Counted from the first letter of the stretch, positions 1 through 11,929 are shown. The stretch is 64,000 nt of DNA from Selaginella moellendorffii (GCF_000143415.4 NW_003314399.1:1-64000), one strand, 5' to 3'. Translations and numbers: made by a program. Notes: generated by a model from the sequence alone, not told the origin.

Positions 1-18
1 CAATGTAGGTGTGTAGGG

Positions 19-714
19 ATGCTTCCGAGGGGCAAGTGTTGGGCCTGGATTCGTGGTGAAAAATCTGCTTCTGTTCCAGCCCCATGTTTCTATGGGGAAC
101 GAAAGCAAGCAGGATTTTCAAGATGGTGCTGGCTATATTGTTGCAACACCGACGCCAACCATACGAAGCGGCTTGAAGACACTATAGTGACTAAACCTGA
201 TGCAGTACCTAAAGAATGGCCAGTTGTTAATGGGGTCGCGCTCACCTCGGATGAGATTGAAAACCTTGAGAAATCTGGTTTTAATCTTGAGAGGAGAGTT
301 GGAGACATGAGTGACAGGAGCAGGACTATTCCTACAGAGATGCACAGGAGGCCAGCACGAAAAGGTAAAGCAGTTAAATTTATTGGTACCGTCTCCAAGC
401 AGAAGCAAGGTAAAATAAACTTGGCTCAAACACTTGAGTGTGAGATTCTCTCTACGAAGTACATCACTGCGCTTGCAAAGGAGTACATAGTCAAAACAGA
501 AGGTGGAGAGTACACAATTGCCATTCACGACTTTCCTTCTTGCACATGTCCAGACTTTACGAAGCGCGAGGAACATGGGAAGGCATATGCTCCTTGCAAG
601 CATATGTACTACATCTTCATCAACATCTTGCACCAGGATCCTAAAGTGGATATTCATATACACCAAGCAAGCCTTACTATTGCTGAGTTGCAGAAAACTT
701 TTGGAGCTAATTAG
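19..714 (+). CDS. SWIM zinc-finger protein fragment, 3' part
   Basis: The open frame ends at 712-714. Its C-terminal half carries a SWIM-type zinc finger: C-x-C near residues 175-177, then C-x-H near 194-196 (CTCPDF ... PCKH), preceded by the short beta-strand stretch typical of SWIM domains. SWIM domains bind DNA or protein and are common in plant MuDR/FAR1-type transposase proteins and in ZSWIM ubiquitin ligases. No catalytic domain is visible here. The first ~55 residues do not look natural, and an alternative frame around 110-170 reads more like protein, so an upstream intron or a frameshift is likely and the ATG at 19 is doubtful. The gene probably begins left of the window. The setting is transposon-rich, so a transposon origin is likely but unproven. 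Confidence 0.5.
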   Translation: MLPRGKCWAWIRGEKSASVPAPCFYGERKQAGFSRWCWLYCCNTDANHTKRLEDTIVTKPDAVPKEWPVVNGVALTSDEIENLEKSGFNLERRVGDMSDRSRTIPTEMHRRPARKGKAVKFIGTVSKQKQGKINLAQTLECEILSTKYITALAKEYIVKTEGGEYTIAIHDFPSCTCPDFTKREEHGKAYAPCKHMYYIFINILHQDPKVDIHIHQASLTIAELQKTFGAN

Positions 715-805
715 ATTTCTCCAACACTATCGATGTTTATTCTCTATCAATAAAACTTATTATACTTTATATAATTAATACAAATGTGCTTTTTCATTTC
801 ACTTT

Positions 806-1258
806 TCATTTTATATGCTTCCGAGTGTTCTTCTCGCAATACTGCCCATAGTACTCGTGTGTCTCCATTTCTGTCTTTACCATCTCAAAAAAGATTTCAT
901 GGTAGTCTTTCGGGTGCGTGATGTTGCAGTGTGTCGCAAGAGCATATATACCATCATACTGATCATTGCCATTGTTTCCACCAGACGCTAGAAAACATAT
1001 GGGGCACTTCTTGAAAGTGGCAGAACTGCACTTTTCTAAAACAAGTAAGAGGGCATTCTTTTTCACCCAATTTGTTGCACCCTCTGTCATTGCATTTATC
1101 TCCAACTCATGATCACTATCCTCACTATCCTCTCTTTCATTCTCTTGTGTGATTTGGTTATGCTGTGCAATGGGATAGTTATTGCATCTCCTAGCCCTTG
1201 AGCCCTGGGAAGAAAGATTGTGAGAGTTAAAATTACCAACACTAGAACCCATAGACAT
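806..1258 (-). CDS. Hypothetical acidic protein with a possible zinc-binding segment
   Basis: A single open frame of 150 codons starts with ATG at 1256-1258. The N-terminal third is polar and acidic (Ser/Glu/Asp-rich, around residues 35-55). The middle has a cysteine pair (KCPIC) followed by two histidines (THCNITH), spaced like a degenerate C2H2 finger. I do not recognise the family. It lies convergent with the SWIM fragment (stops about 90 bp apart), and both may be pieces of one transposon-derived locus. It could be a chance ORF, but its composition is more protein-like than the neighbouring frames. Confidence 0.35.
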   Translation of the reverse strand: MSMGSSVGNFNSHNLSSQGSRARRCNNYPIAQHNQITQENEREDSEDSDHELEINAMTEGATNWVKKNALLLVLEKCSSATFKKCPICFLASGGNNGNDQYDGIYALATHCNITHPKDYHEIFFEMVKTEMETHEYYGQYCEKNTRKHIK

Positions 1259-1259
1259 T

Positions 1260-1785
1260 TGTGGGTGTATTTCCCTTTTTTCGAATGAGAGTGTGAATGA
1301 AGATCTATAAATTCTAGACAGTATGCTACGACAAACCCCTCAAGAATGTATTCTACAAAGAACCAAGTCTTTCTTTTATATGCAATAAGCTTACATCAAC
1401 GGTTATTTTTTTTCCTTTCAAACGGTTATATGGTTTCACATAGAATCTTATTTCAAATTTAATAATTTTTTAATTCTGACAAACCTAACATTTACTAGCC
1501 AGAAAGCATAGAGTACAAATTTAAAGAAGTGACAAGAATACTCTTTTTTCAAACATTTTATTTTATGTTCTAACAAATGTCCCTATCATTGCATGTAGTA
1601 AATATTTAAATTATTAGAACAAAATGTGTTCTTTAGAACATTTTTATCTATATAATATATAGAGAGTTATTAAATTATTAGGTTCGCCATAACCTTAAAA
1701 TTTTAAAATTTATAATGTTTGTACTAAATTACAATTGAAAATTGAGCTCAACTCGTGAGCTCAACTCTTCAACTCGTGAGCTCAA
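1260..1785. other. AT-rich intergenic DNA
   Basis: Strongly AT-rich DNA with short homopolymer runs and no ORF. A short direct repeat (GAGCTCAACTC) sits near 1745-1770, just before repeat copy A. I see no gene here. Confidence 0.6.
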
Positions 1786-1789
1786 GTAT

Positions 1790-4700
1790 GGTCCGCGCCC
1801 CCAAGGACACAGTCACATGGTGAGGAAGTCCCAAAGGACAGTGAGACTTAGTGGTCAGGCATATGAGCCTTGACGCAGTGGCAATGTTGGCAAACGTGGC
1901 CATGGACAGAAAGGGACTTGGTGGGAACTAAAAAAGGGATATTGGGGAAGAATGTTCCCCATGTCTATGGGCATCCTAAGGATGTTAAAGAGTGGATTTG
2001 GGATGAAGACTCATGAATGGATGATTTAGTCTTTGGGAGATAAGACTATGATGTAAATGGTGTTGGATCATTAGTGTGATAAAGGTGAATGGGCATGGCC
2101 TTAGTGTAATGGGCTGATATGTCGGTGGTACCTTTGGGTGTCGGTCATGGGATCGGACATGTGGAGCACTTGGATCAAGTGCAAAGGTTGAGTGGCATAG
2201 ATGCCATTTTTGGGGCTAATAAACCCTAAATCCGGAATAAGACTTATGGAGGTTGTGAGTGAGACTCCTCCAAGTAGTTAGAGATGTGGTTAAGTGACTG
2301 AAGTAGAATGGAAAATTTAGTTGTTTACTAGAGTTATTCCTTAGTTCGACTCTTACTGGTGGTCAAGTATATCACCACTTATCTTAGCATTGGAAAGTCC
2401 CAGAAGTGGGCCTATCCTTGAGGAGTAACATGTTGAAAGGGCATGACTCTCCACCTTAATTCATAAATGAACATGTTGGCAATGTGGTGGATAGAAAGAG
2501 GCCAATTTGGGAACGACTTTGGAATCTTGGGAATAGTATAAGGTTTTCCTTAGAGAGTTGAGGATGTGATCCAGAGGAGTGTTTGATATAACAAATTGGC
2601 TAATGTAGTTGTGGTAAACAACTATAGTTGGGATCACGGGAAAGATATAGACTCCAAAACTATAAAGGAGTCACAAGATTATCCTCATATAGTTGAGGCT
2701 GGTGCTCATGAATTTGAGATTAGAATTAATAAATATGAGAAGTAAAATACGGATGAAGACACAAGTCTTTGAAATGGTAGCTAGGGTTACCTTTTATAAA
2801 TGCTGGAAAAAACTCTAAAACACTAGGAAGTGGTGTTTGGTATTAAAAGGGCATTAAAGGAGGCCCAAGGGACTAAGTCCTTAGTAAGTAATGGATAAAA
2901 AGTGCTATCCAATGTCTAAGGTCACGAAGACAAGAGAAGTTTATCTATCCAAATTAGACAAAGCTAACAAGGATTTTGGCATGGTTAGCAATAGGCATAA
3001 AGAGGCCCATATGTAGCAATATTAATCCTGGTGTGTGGGATTACATGATGAGTATATCCAAATTGAAGAACCACTCCTTAAGTTATTGAGTAGGTTCATC
3101 CCTAAGAATACTTGTTAAGGCATGGTAAAAAGTGCAAAACTACCCTCTTAGTTTGGAGGAGAATAACTAAAGGGAAGACAAAAGGCTAAAAGCAAATAGT
3201 AAAGGAATAGAACCGAACGATAGGAATCGAAAGGAATAATCAAGGGTAATTATGCAAGTTAAGAGTGAATAATCAAGTGGGTGATCGAACATGTTATTAT
3301 TAACAGCCATGATACCATGGAAAGTTTAAAGTATAGAATTGTCCACGTTAGACCATATAGCAATTAAAAAGCTTGCGAAAGGGGAGGCTTTAGCAAGCTA
3401 AGGGATAAAGTCAATTTAAGGTGAGGATTTAGTCCTTGAGTGTTCAAAGAGATGGCTTTGAATGAAAGTCGATGGTTAAAGACTTTCACACTTATGCATG
3501 AAACCATATTATGCTAGTCATGTGACTTGTTAAGCGAAATTGGTAAGTCGGAGCAAACAAAAACCCTAGTTGGAGGTGTTGACTTCAAAAAGGGGTAGCC
3601 CATGGGGCCAAGCATGAAGGAGTCCATGCATGATTATAAACTTGTTAAGTGAAAGGATTTGGTAGTTTGGAGGAATTAGGTTCCTAAGTTATAATCCATG
3701 GCATGCTTTAAGTATAAGTTGGTGCACCAGTATAGGGAGTCATGCCATGCATCTTGGGTGATGCCATCCATATATGCATATACGGAGGTTGGGTTTGAGT
3801 TCCAACCATGGTTTGGAATATGAAGACACTCATTTTTTGGTGGTCATGGACTCTGGGAACACCGCTAAGTGGGGGATGCCTTAGAGTCATGATGCACGGT
3901 TAGATTGCTTAGTGTGAAATTTAGTATATTTAACTTGAATACTTTGGTGCAAGTAACACCAAGGAGATAGGGACACCTAATTTCAGTTGCTATAGACCCT
4001 TGGTCAGAAGGGCTAGCATGGGTGCATCGCCAAGTGTGGGGTTATGGTCAACAATTTAAAGGTCTAAAAGACCTAATACTTATTGGCAAACCTGTTAAAG
4101 TGTCAAGGTTAGATCACTAGGTGATCTTACGGCTAAACAAGGACAAGGTCCTTGTGAAGTTAAAGAATAAGATTCCTAGTTCAAAGTATTGATTTAAACT
4201 ATTGATAATGGTGTGGCTCGGTCAAGATAACCAAATGGGAAGGGCACATAAGGGAAATCAACTATAATAATATAATGGTATTGTAAGTTTAAGAAAATAG
4301 TTTCCAAGGAAGGACCCATGAATGGGTCATAGAGTTAGGCTATAGATAAAGCCTAGAATAGAAAATATTGGGGAGACTTACTAGGGGTGAACACTCTCTA
4401 GATTTAGCAAAAGCAAAGTTTTTGCTATGGGAATAAAGGGATACCTCAAGGATGGAGGTAGTGATCCTATATTATTTGGTGTAACAATTAAAGGATGGGA
4501 GCAAAAGATTAGTAGCTAAAAATGGGCCATGGAAATTATTGGAAGGACCAAATGGCCCTATTAAGTGAAGAACATTCTTAGGTTGGGTGCTAATGGATTT
4601 TGGGAAAGGAAATACATTTTCAATGATGGATTCTCAAATGCTTCAATTTGGTAAAGGAGAAAACTCCAAAGGAAGGAGTGGCAAGGTAGCCAAATGATAA

Positions 4701-6060
4701 AGTTGTGGATAGCCCTAGAACAAATTATGGGTAAATGGAATTTAGTGCCTAGAATTGCACAAAAATAGAAGAGAGGATGATGTCCTCAAGTACAAAACTT
4801 TCTAGGATGGGGGAATGGAGATTGCACAATATATGCAAAGCACGGTCTCGGAGACACGTAGGAAATTAATTTCTAAAAATCAAAGTTAAAAGGTTCCAAA
4901 GTGCTATAATTATATCAATAAAAGTTAAGACTACTTGAGTATAAATAGTGGGATTGAGATAAAGAAGGTTCTTCTAATGGGTTTAACGAGAACTAAACCA
5001 ATAAAGGAAGAGAACCACTACAAGTGGTCTATGTTGGAAAGACTATACTTTTTAGAGGATGGACAAGGTTTGCTGAGCCTTCGGTGTCAAACCATTGATG
5101 GATAATTGGCTAGATGCCAAGGATGAGAAGTGGTAATCCATGATAGAGTACTTTATAAAAATGTTTACTATTTAATGAGGATATCAAACTTCATTTATGG
5201 GTGGTGGAGTTGTGAGACACAAATCCCTAAGCCTCAAAGTGGAGCTAAAAGGGTGCCATATGGTAATGGCCGAAGTGAAAGCCAAACGAGCATAACACAT
5301 TTGGACTAAAAACTCTGACTTGAAGAGTTGTGGAACTCCCAACGAAATACTCAAGGAACGAGCACAAGGCAAATAATAAGAGAGCCTTTAGAAAAGGGAC
5401 ATAAGAAGACCAACACATGACACATGGTGGAGTCCAAGACAGACCCAAGGTGGAATCCAAGATAGAGTTTGAGATGGACCCGAGATAGAGTCCGAGATGG
5501 ACCAAGATGGAGTCCGAGATGGACCAATATGGAGTCTGAGATGGACCCAAGATAGAGTCTGAGGTCAAGGCCAAGATCAAGACCAAGACCGAGACCGGGA
5601 TTGGGACTGAGATTGAGACCGAGTCCGAGTCTAAGTCCAAGCTCGAGTCTGAGCCAAGTCCGAGTCTGAGTCCGAGTTCGAGTCCAAGGGTATAAACCCA
5701 AAGCTTTTATCCCTAGGGGGTTTGGTGAGCTCCAAAAGTATAGTAGGGGGAGGACTCCAATGGAGCTAGTTTGGCTAAGAAAAGCTAATGTGACCAAGGA
5801 AAACTATACATATGGTGGGTGATAAAACCACTGAGGAGTCCAAAGCTAAAGTGAACACAAATAAACAAGTGGGGTAACTTGGTGAAGTGTTTAAGAGTTA
5901 ACTTTAGCTCCCCTAAGAGATCGAATGGTTGATGCTCCCAATCCAAGTGTGGGTGGGACTCTCTATTTGGATACTTTGCATGGCTCATCGGAACCTCACT
6001 CTAACAATATAGCTAAACCATCTAAAGGTAGAAGGTGGGGAGAGTACCTACAAGGCTCAC
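1790..6060 (+). mobile_element. Decayed ~4.3 kb repeat R2, copy A
   Basis: This stretch has no usable ORF, but matches the reverse complement of 56590-60860 over most of its length. Matching landmarks: 3130-3310 with 57650-57830; 3700-3790 with 57050-57150; 4000-4150 with 56590-56760; 5210-5340 with 60700-60850; and the minisatellite 5400-5690 with 60290-60620. A further piece (2070-2320) recurs at 9460-9718. Differences between copies look mostly like C/T and G/A transitions, as expected of old methylated transposon DNA. No reverse transcriptase or transposase frame survives, so the class is unknown; a non-autonomous LTR element or a large tandem unit are both possible. The order of blocks differs from copy B (see findings). 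Confidence 0.75.
5400..5695 (+). repeat. Minisatellite inside R2 copy A
   Basis: Two repeat fields adjoin. From 5430 to 5560 a ~17-20 bp unit built on GAGTCCGAGATGGACC recurs with variation. From 5560 to 5690 a ~6 bp unit (GAGACC/GAGTCC/AAGTCC) recurs. The same two fields occur inverted in copy B, so the array was already part of the element before the copies dispersed. There are no unique spacers. Confidence 0.85.
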
Positions 6061-6065
6061 ATAGG

Positions 6066-6195
6066 GTGTCGTGAATGTGACTTCGGATATCAAAAGTTAC
6101 CTATCAGTTAGTCCTTTTGGATATTCTTTCTTTACTGCCACGACGGCAAAAGGTTGGTATTGCTGGACCCGTTATCAGTTTCCCACTTGATGAAA
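6066..6195 (+). repeat. Fragment of foldback repeat R3
   Basis: Begins TGTCGTGAATGTGACTTC directly after R2 copy A. It aligns by eye with 8171-8300 and 50505-50640, sharing ATCAAAAGWTAC and the CTGCCACGACGGCA segment. Only the first ~130 bp are present. Confidence 0.7.
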
Positions 6196-6199
6196 GAAA

Positions 6200-7490
6200 G
6201 AATGACTCTTAGTCTAGAAATGCAAACTTTCAAGACTCAACCAACTTCTTCTTACCAACAACTTCACATAGGTTCACTTCAACATATATTCTCACGACCC
6301 CTAGTATATCTAAGCAATGAAAATCATGCCCATATTTCAACATTCAACACCAACATTCGTAAAATGCAAAATGAACATCCAAGGCCTGATCACAAAGACT
6401 ATATCTTTGGATATCCACATTGCACTAACACTCTTCTTCAACAACTTTTAAAATCTAATATGAAACCAAAATGCTAACAAGAAAAAGAAAATGACATGGA
6501 AAATCAAGGTCTAAGGAAAATTCCTCATCACTCAAAATCACAATGCCACTTCCATTAACACCAGTGTTAGCCATGCCAATGCCTCAACTTCACACTTTCA
6601 CCATTCAATAATCTACTCTAAGTGCAATGGATGAATCGACAAGCCATAGCAAGTGAATATTATTACCCTTTCCAACACCTTATGGGCAACCCCTCAAGAA
6701 CCAAGGTACTAACATAAGCTTAGCATATCATAAATCATTATTGAGAACCAAGTCAAAGCTACTTCAATGCTACTACTTGCAAGTAGATTAGCTTCACTAT
6801 CAACCACTTTATGGTTGATCATCATTTAACCAAGCAACTTTGTAAACATATTGTTCACTATCACATGGATATGACATAAAAATCATAATGACTTGATCAT
6901 CAATTGAGCAACACCATGAGCAAGCCCACATTATTAATTCAAAAGTTCACATGAGTATCAAGTGCTAACTCAATTCGACAAAATGCAACATAAATGCTAC
7001 ACCCCACCGATAGAGATTTATAACACCAATACCACCAACTTTGTTCATAACATAAATAAGCTCATACCACTCTCTTTTTAACCAAACTCAAAACTAATCC
7101 AACACCAAGCTACTCACCTTGAAAAAAAATTGAACATTGTAACCCAAGTCTTCAATAGTAAGCCTAGATAAAATGGTATAGCACTTTATCGCTATCCATC
7201 CCATAACTCACCATTTGTAAGACTATCATTTCCAACATGCATCAAAATAAGGTCTCTTGATTGCATAACATGAACACGAGCAATGAGTTAACACTTCGTT
7301 GCAAATCACCTCTCCAAAAAGAGAAGATGATTTATGTGTTTGATCATTCATCTCTGACAACTCTCTTTTTGAACTTTACTTTGACCAAACCTCAAGCTTG
7401 CTTTTGCACCGCCTTCAATCCAATCCAAGAAAAGTTTATGAGAAAGCGTGGCAATGACTACTTGAACCAATAGACTAATTCCTATAGTCT
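6200..7490. other. Intergenic, decayed repeat DNA
   Basis: AT-rich DNA dominated by CA/TTCA-type sequence with only short, unconvincing ORFs (the longest is ~107 codons at 6154-6477). It resembles methylation-decayed transposon DNA, but I could not match it to another part of the window. Confidence 0.5.
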
Positions 7491-7499
7491 TGGTTGATC

Positions 7500-7845
7500 C
7501 ATGTAGCGCACCTGAATTTAGAGCCGAACTCCAAGCCCGTTGTGCTACGAATGAGGGTTCGGTACAATCGAGCACCAACTCCCCGTATCCAGCTCCTGCA
7601 CGCAAAATGGTGTCAGACGGAGTCTGGCACAATTTTGGCATACCAGTGGCCTAACACGAGGAGGAGGGTACTCCACCAACTAGAACAGCATGGAGCTTGG
7701 GCTTGGGCTTAAACCTAAGCCAGACACAGAACAAGGAGTGACACAACCCAGCGGAAGGCAAACTAATGTCTCAGATGGTCAGACATGCATTCCAACCACT
7801 ATCCCTACTATACATTTGGAACCCCCCACAGCCCCCCCCCCCCCT
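7500..7845 (+). repeat. R1 LTR-like repeat, partial copy
   Basis: Starts TGTAGCGCACCTG and ends in the CCCTACTATACATTTGGAACC plus poly-C block. It shares the second half of the R1 unit at 8895-9459 and 13204-13750, including TCTGGCACAATTTTGGC, the CTCCACCAACTA block and AAACCTAAGCC. The first half of the unit is largely deleted. A run of 14 C residues lies near 7835-7850. Confidence 0.7.
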
Positions 7846-7883
7846 TGAGGAACACACGCTTTGGGCTTTCACCCCAAGGCTCC

Positions 7884-8710
7884 TTTAGTACTAGGAGTTA
7901 GTCTCTGGGACAAGCTCGAAACTTACTAATGATGTGTTCCATTTGCATGAGTTTGCACTTGGGCTCGTGAGTGAGGCACATTAGCAACTCAATGTTATAC
8001 ATTTGAATTGGCAGGATTAATGTAAACCTATCAGTGGTTCCATAAGTATTTCCAAGTACCATAGGTTAAAGTAAACCTCCCTTGGGTTTGCTATGAGTGG
8101 TAAATAGGCTGTTCCGTAGCTGCTTAGCACGGCATTAGTGAATCCTTCCTAGATATGATTACGAGTGGATTGTCGCGAATGTGACTTCAGGTATCAAAAG
8201 ATACTTGTCGGCCAGTCCTTACGGGCACTCTTTCCTTACTGCCATGACGGCAGGAGGTCGGTACTGTTGGTTCCCTTCAATAGCCCCTCTTGTCCAAGTG
8301 TTAGCAAACTGGACTTAGCATATGTACTTGGCCGGATGAGCATAAGGAAGGAATTCCTAAGTGTCTATTTAGCCAAGCATACTTGGCCCGGCTTGTTAGT
8401 TCTCTTTTGCTCTGTCTTGCACTTGCTTGGCAAGAACCCTCACGTATTGAGACTAGTCCCTCAACATCGCCAGATGATAGCTTACCGTGTCTGCCAAACA
8501 CCCTCGCTATCACGCCCTTTGTGTTGGTTTCATTTCAGTCCCAAATGCTATTTATGGAAAGTGTCTAGATTAGCTCATTTAGTATATCTACGGAATGTAG
8601 AGATCGGCCTGAACACAATGGTGTTCATCCCGTGTCGAAATTCGCAATCTAAGGACATTCTATAATTAGTAAGTTTCGAGCTTGTCCCAAACACTAACTC
8701 CTGGTATTAA
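7884..8710. mobile_element. Foldback / TIR element R3 with 46 bp inverted ends
   Basis: The left end (7884-7930) and right end (8665-8710) are inverted repeats of about 46 bp with only a few mismatches; both contain GGGACAAGCTCGAAACTTAC or its complement. The interior (8171-8660) recurs at 50505-50980 and in part at 6066-6195. No transposase is encoded, so it is best described as a non-autonomous foldback or MITE-like element of ~830 bp. I could not identify a clean target-site duplication. Confidence 0.6.
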
Positions 8711-8894
8711 GGGAGGCTAGAGCAAGCTCATATAATCTAGTACAAAAAAATAACCAAAATCTCTACCCAAGGAATGATTGTAAAGCCTTTTCACCCAAAT
8801 GTATACCCACTTGGTCATTTTCATCTTTGCATATACAACAAGATTAATTGTCCAATCTCATTAGATAGTACTTGCTAAGACTCATCCTCTAATA

Positions 8895-9459
8895 CCAAAC
8901 GTAGCGCATGTGGTTTTTACCCTTTATCCTATGGTGATTTACCATAAGATAACTATGAAGTAGAACCTAAACCCTCTATATACCACGTGTTATATGCCAA
9001 ATGTCACATGCCACATGTCCAAAGGACAGTGGTGTGGAACCCAAGTTTCAGAGCCTTAGCCACTGAACAAAAGAACGGTGCCAAACTCCTAAACATGAAG
9101 CCAAGGAGCAATGGCACTAGAGCATGGAATGACTCCCAAGCATACAGCTCAAAGAGCAAAGGAACATGAGCGCAGAGCGATTTAGAACAGTCCTAAAGCA
9201 TCCAACATCCCAATGCCAGAACCAATATGTAAAATGGAGCCAAATAGAGTTTGGCACTATTTCAGCAAACTAGTGGCCTAATAGAAGGATATGGGTACTC
9301 CACCAACTAACATAGTATGGAACTTAAGCTTAGACCTAAGCCGGATGCAGAACAAATACAAGCATGCAAGTGGGAGCTAGACTATGCCTTAGGTTGGTCA
9401 AGCATACCTAATCTACCTACTATCCCTACTATATATTTGAAATTTAAAACCCCCCACAG
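8895..9459 (+). repeat. R1 LTR-like repeat, full-length copy
   Basis: The unit runs from about GTAGCGCATGTGG to AACCCCCCACA, about 560 bp, and aligns along its length with 13204-13750 and, inverted, 51065-51605. Its outer bases approach the TG...CA of LTRs (cleanest in the 13204 copy). The next base joins directly to an R2 fragment. No coding capacity. Confidence 0.7.
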
Positions 9460-9718
9460 CTAGTGTGATAAAGATGAATGGGCATGACCTTAGTGTAACG
9501 AACTGATATGTCAGTGATACCTTTAGGTGTTGGTCATGGGATTGGACATGTGAAGCACTTGGACCAAATGCAAAGGTTGAGTGGCATGGATGCCATTCTC
9601 GGGGCTAGCAAACCCCAAGTCCAGAATAGAACTTATGGAGGTTGTAAGTGAGACTCCTCCAAGTGATTGGAGATGTGGTTAAGTGACTAAAGTAGAATGG
9701 AAAATTTAGTTGCTTACA
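9460..9718 (+). repeat. R2 fragment
   Basis: Matches copy A 2070-2320: it shares TAGTGTGATAAAG, the ATGGGCATG..CTTAGTGTAA block and GTAGAATGGAAAATTTAG. It is abutted on the left by R1 and on the right by unrelated DNA, so it is a truncated piece. Confidence 0.75.
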
Positions 9719-9719
9719 C

Positions 9720-11800
9720 AAGTCCAACTTGAGTTTTCTCCTAGCCTCCCAATATGGACACAACACTGTATGCTCCACTAGAAAGCACGAGAATTGGCCA
9801 TATTTTATTTCTACAGCTTCGAAAATCCTTTTTAACTTGTCTATGATGTCCCTATTTAGTTGAAGATGCCTGTATTTAAAAAACAAGCTATGTTATCCAC
9901 TAAAAAATGACAAAACTAAATCTTAACATTTTTCCAAGTACAAGTGTCTTGTAATCTCTACGATAGCGTAGGCATTTGGATCATGTGAGTTCTCCACCAC
10001 AGTGTCAATACCCCCATCATAGAAGAGAGCTTTATAGTCAACCTCCACAATACCTGCTTGGCCAAGAATGCATTGCCACTCCTGCCAATACAACATTGCA
10101 TTCTTATTGAGAATCTAACATAGAAAAGAGCTCCCCATAAGCCATTTCAATTGAGGGGCTTTTGCTATTATCTCCACCATGTCCTCGTCCTCTACATCTC
10201 CCATTCCATACCACCCAAGGACTTTGGTCTTCAACCATGTTACCATAGCTATCATATTGTCATCCTAAGATTTGAAGGCAAATTACTCTTGTTGCACGCT
10301 TGATAGCACCAATCTCCCCTACTTACAACAATTGAAATCTCACATTTTCTTGTGAGGCTATCTGGACTTCTTGTATGTACTGCTCACACACTCGCGGCTA
10401 ACTGTCTTGCATACATTCAAACCTACATGCACAATTGTTAGTAAGATGTCAACAAAACACATGAAAAGCTTACTTTGGTACATCTCCAACCTCTAGGAGA
10501 TCTATTAAACATGTAGGTGGTTGCATGTCACTCCCATCACAAATTGGAACTTGGTGTGATAAATCTTCCTTCATTCGGTTGTATTCACTGTCAAATATCA
10601 TAAGCAATCGATCTATGGAGAAGTGTTAGGGATGGAGGCAATAGAAAACAACACTTCTTACCTGAACTAGACATTGGAACAAATGGTGGGAGTTCTGGTA
10701 CATCTTTTATTTCTTTTAGTTTTTCATCTTTTGCATTAACTCTGCCGGCATGAACAACCACCTCTTCATTGCATTGTTGCTGTCGAATATCTAACAAACT
10801 AATATTTTCTTCTTGTAGGATTTGATTGACAGCATTGCTTGGTGCTAGAGATGGTATCCCAACACTTGTAAATGCATCTGTAAGAAATAAATGACACCAT
10901 CAATATAATGATAAAATTCTACAAGAAAAAAGAAATATACCATTGGTATTGTTCTCTTGCTGCCAATAGGTATATGCCCATTTTTAGTAGTGAAGCAAGT
11001 GTTTGTGCATCAAGTATTGACTTATGTCGTACAAGTAGATGACCAAAGATAGTTTTTGTTGCTTTTGTTAGTCATTGCATTCCAAAAGCATAGCTTCAAA
11101 AAGCTAAAAAGCTCTCTCCAAACTTGAGAGTCTCAACATACACCGATGTTCCTTGCATCTTGCGAGACTTCTTCACAAAGGCACCAAGCGGTGTAAATTG
11201 ATCTATTGGTAGATTGTGTGGAGGACGTTGGAGCATGTCACGAATAGCATATTGAGCTGTCCCTGGAACAAAAGCATTTTTCCTAGTATGTACTGCCCCA
11301 TTCCAAACACTCTAGTAGCTTGAACTCAATATCCATGATCTCTGTAATCTTTACACAAAGTTCCTTGAGCCAGCTATAGATATGCTCATACCATGCAATC
11401 TAAATAGCAATATACTTGGAGCACGACATTGTCATCAATGACTAAGGTACTCCTTCATTAAAAGAGCCTCCACACCTCAACAGTTCTAGGGTGCCAAAGA
11501 CTGAAGGTTGTTTGCTGCACGTTGTTGAACACTAGCCATAATAGGTGATACAGTCTGCATGGAGATATTTTAGCTATGAAAAGCATCAAAAAAATAAACC
11601 TTACTGATGGCTCAAGTGGCAATGCACAAGCTGCCACCTCTCAATAGCGATCTGTCATTGGGCCATTGCAAGATGTTGAGGACCCCATCGAGAGAGTGTA
11701 GTGCCTGAGGCTTCTAGAAAATCTAATTGCTGACCATTGTCTAGATGCCAATGTGGCAAATGCATTGAGTTGTGACTAGGAAATACAATCAGAGAGTGAG
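9720..11800 (-). pseudogene. Decayed, unidentified protein-coding region
   Basis: On the minus strand several stretches still read as protein but are broken by stops and frame changes: 9720-9886 (a basic, helical segment containing ARRKLKLDLCKQL), 10591-10797, about 11100-11270 (contains PPHNLPIDQFTPLGAF), and about 11290-11400 (contains WYEHIYSWLKELC). I cannot assign a family. The pieces may come from one transposon gene or from several insertions. The split into exons is not resolvable by eye. Confidence 0.3.
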
Positions 11801-11929
11801 TATTGCAAATAGGAAAAACAAAAAGCTAACCACTCTTATGCATCCCTCTGGATGTTAGAGCCAACTGTGTTAGTGTGTGCTCGGTGGTGTTGTGTGGCCT
11901 TGAAGAATAAGATTGTCTAGGAGTATAAT

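Noticed and set aside
5400-5695. CRISPR-like array of short repeats
   Set aside because: The units are contiguous and variable with no unique spacers, in plant DNA; it is a minisatellite. The same holds for 60290-60620.
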